Shown: piece by piece, positions 7,496 through 8,476 of the stretch
Layout of the letters: each line of letters starts with the position of its first letter
Numbering within the stretch: position 1 is the first letter of the stretch
Origin: Robbsia sp050955065
GTDB taxonomy: Bacteria > Pseudomonadota > Gammaproteobacteria > Burkholderiales > Burkholderiaceae
Direction: 5' to 3'
Assembly (NCBI GenBank): GCA_050955065.1
Contig: JBPBQT010000017.1
Coordinates: forward strand, 1 to 8,476
Length of the DNA stretch: 8,476 bases
The notes under the pieces: generated by a model
Databases searched by the model: none
What the model was told of the DNA's origin: nothing
Seen by the model: only the letters and a program-made list of their open reading frames with translations
Position numbers and translations under genes: made by a program

Positions 7496-7802
7496 TGAAA
7501 GATGCGCAGAACGCATCCGTCGCGTCAGGTCATGACCGGGTCCGCGTCGTTGCGAAGCAGGTTGTCGGCCGTGGCTGAAATATCGACCGTGCCGCGGCCT
7601 TGTCCCGAGATGGGCGCCCTGCGCGTGGTCTGCCGCACTCGATGCGCAGTGCAGGATGATGCGCCGTGGATGCGCCAGTCGAAGTGTCGCCGGACGGCGC
7701 GGCGGTTTGTGCGTATCGTTAGCAGAAAAGGTTGCTTCGTATGCCGGCATGGGCGGGCCATACTCGCTGGACCGGCGGCTGCGCCCGGAACATCGCGTTT
7801 CC

Positions 7803-7829
7803 CATCGATGGCATCGATGTCATCGAGGC
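7803..7829. repeat. Three tandem 9-bp units of CATCGATGG type
   Basis: The units read CATCGATGG, CATCGATGT and CATCGAGGC back to back, two of them containing the palindrome ATCGAT. They lie 66 bases before the EAL-like ATG. Each is about one helical turn long, so they could be phased protein-binding sites or simply a chance short repeat. Confidence 0.5.
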
Positions 7830-7895
7830 CGTTTTGAAACCGATCGCACCGGGGCGTGCCGCGCCATTCGCCACGTTTTCTCTCTCGCCCTTGCC

Positions 7896-8476
7896 ATGGA
7901 TGTCAGTCATTCCCGCGCGTTGCCGCCCGACGCCGCGACGTTGCCCGCAGACGCCGTACCCGTGCCGCTGGCGACGCTGCGCGCCCGGGTGGCCGCGCAT
8001 CCCGCGCTGGGCGCGCGCATCCGCTTCGATGCCGACGGCCAGACCCGGGCGCGCTACCGTGACGCGCGTCTGGGCAGCGGGTTTTCATGCATTTCGGATG
8101 TCGCGGATCCGACCGCGCCGCGCGTCTTCGCCCGTCGCGCGGTATTGCAGGTGCGCGATGTCGCCGGCTTGCCGCTGCCGGCGGACGAATTTTTCAAGAC
8201 ACTCGACAGCGATGGCGATCTGATCGATGCCGACCGTTTGAGCCGTTCGGTGCACGTTTTGAATTTCCTGGCGCAGGCGGCCCGGGGCCTCCTGTTCCTG
8301 CCGGTCCAGCCGCGTTTGCTGAAAAGCATCCGTTACGACCATGGACGCTATTTCGCGGACCTGCTGCTGTCGCTCGGCGTCGACCCCGCATCGGTCGTGA
8401 TCGAAATCCCCGCGGTGGCCGCGGCCCACCGGACATTTCTGGCCTATCTGGTCGACAGCTATCGCCGGCATGGATT
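7896..8476 (+). CDS. Degenerate EAL-domain protein (partial, C-terminus outside window)
   Basis: The plus frame is open from ATG at 7896 to the window edge (193 codons). EAL domains hydrolyse cyclic di-GMP with metal-binding acidic residues. Here the fold is recognisable: GFSCISDVADPTAPRVF (62-78) where a typical EAL domain has FQPIVDL...GRVFG, VRDVAGLPLPADEFF (86-100), LLFLPVQPRLL (132-142) and GVDPASVVIEI (161-171). However, the EAL signature reads RAV (81-83), the metal-binding Asn of the L-N-V motif is Pro136, and the second Glu of the E-x-T-E motif is Ala173; E170 is kept. Catalysis is therefore unlikely, and a binding or protein-interaction role is inferred. Residues 1-60 form a short Ala/Arg/Pro-rich N-terminus without a signal peptide. 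This is the first in-frame ATG, but it lacks a Shine-Dalgarno sequence, so the start is uncertain. The rest of the domain lies beyond the window. Confidence 0.85.
   Translation, partial: MDVSHSRALPPDAATLPADAVPVPLATLRARVAAHPALGARIRFDADGQTRARYRDARLGSGFSCISDVADPTAPRVFARRAVLQVRDVAGLPLPADEFFKTLDSDGDLIDADRLSRSVHVLNFLAQAARGLLFLPVQPRLLKSIRYDHGRYFADLLLSLGVDPASVVIEIPAVAAAHRTFLAYLVDSYRRHG

Larger units (their letters stand above)
7438..7895. other. Divergent intergenic region between the large gene and the EAL-like gene
   Basis: This 458-bp stretch holds the promoter and leader of the large minus-strand gene in its first 60 bases. The rest should contain the plus-strand promoter for the EAL-like gene, but I found no good -35/-10 pair there. 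ORFs on both strands are Arg-rich and look accidental. Three tandem 9-bp units lie at 7803-7829. Confidence 0.6.

Noticed and set aside
5536..7578. 680-codon plus-strand ORF opposite the large protein gene
   Set aside because: Its translation is Arg/Gly-rich with no family signature, and it mirrors the high third-position GC of the minus-strand gene, which has a promoter, ribosome binding site and protein-like sequence.
7453..7700. hrpII/PIP box (TTCG-N16-TTCG) upstream of the putative effector
   Set aside because: I listed every CGAA on the plus strand here (7553 and 7680) and none has a partner 20 bases away.
7732..7764. Possible promoter TTGCTT...CATACT for the EAL-like gene
   Set aside because: The spacing is 21 bp, too long for a standard promoter, and both hexamers are poor.
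7732..8223. 163-codon plus-strand ORF starting MLRMPAWAGHTRW
   Set aside because: It is out of frame with the EAL-like protein, which has clear domain similarity, and its own sequence is Arg/Pro/Cys-rich noise.

Overview
The window is GC-rich (coding third positions strongly G/C) and compact, and carries GAF-PAS-histidine kinase, EAL-domain and MSOX/SolA-type oxidase genes. This fits a Burkholderiaceae-type betaproteobacterium (Burkholderia sensu lato, Robbsia or Ralstonia relatives). That assignment is an inference from protein style and composition; there is no rRNA or other marker gene. I see no tRNA, insertion sequence, CRISPR array or integrase.

Layout, left to right. (1) 1-1351, minus strand: the N-terminal 450 codons of a soluble GAF-PAS-HisKA_2 sensor histidine kinase, cut by the window edge just after its ATP-binding N-box. 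(2) 1352-1879: a gene-poor gap with an isolated perfect TATAAT hexamer on the plus strand. (3) 1880-2498, plus strand: two small unrecognised ORFs of 79 and 72 codons. The second is preceded by a 12-codon ORF that has a strong ribosome binding site and an ATGA stop/start overlap with it. (4) 2541-3705, minus strand: a monomeric sarcosine oxidase / N-methyltryptophan oxidase-like flavoenzyme gene. It is broken by one extra base in an 8-base G tract (3590-3597) that separates the FAD-binding N-terminus from the rest. (5) 3778-7437, minus strand: a 1219-residue protein with a disordered Ala/Ser/Thr/Pro-rich N-terminus, a helical middle, a beta-rich domain and a helical C-terminus. It has no signal peptide. 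My best reading is a large type III effector-like protein, possibly of the AWR/RipA group, but that family call comes from recall only. It has a clear -10 hexamer and a hairpin at the predicted 5' end of its mRNA. (6) 7438-7895: the divergent intergenic region, which includes three tandem 9-bp units. (7) 7896-8476, plus strand: the start of a degenerate EAL-domain protein whose EAL signature and other metal-site residues are replaced.

How the parts relate. The kinase and the EAL-like protein are signalling proteins at the two ends. The large protein and the EAL-like gene are transcribed divergently from one 458-bp region. The oxidase starts 72 bp downstream of the large gene on the same strand and has its own strong ribosome binding site, so read-through is possible. 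Nothing in the sequence ties all genes into one pathway. The most noteworthy items are the unfamiliar 1219-residue protein with its promoter and leader, the frameshifted oxidase, the catalytically degenerate EAL protein, and the possible leader-ORF/small-ORF pair.
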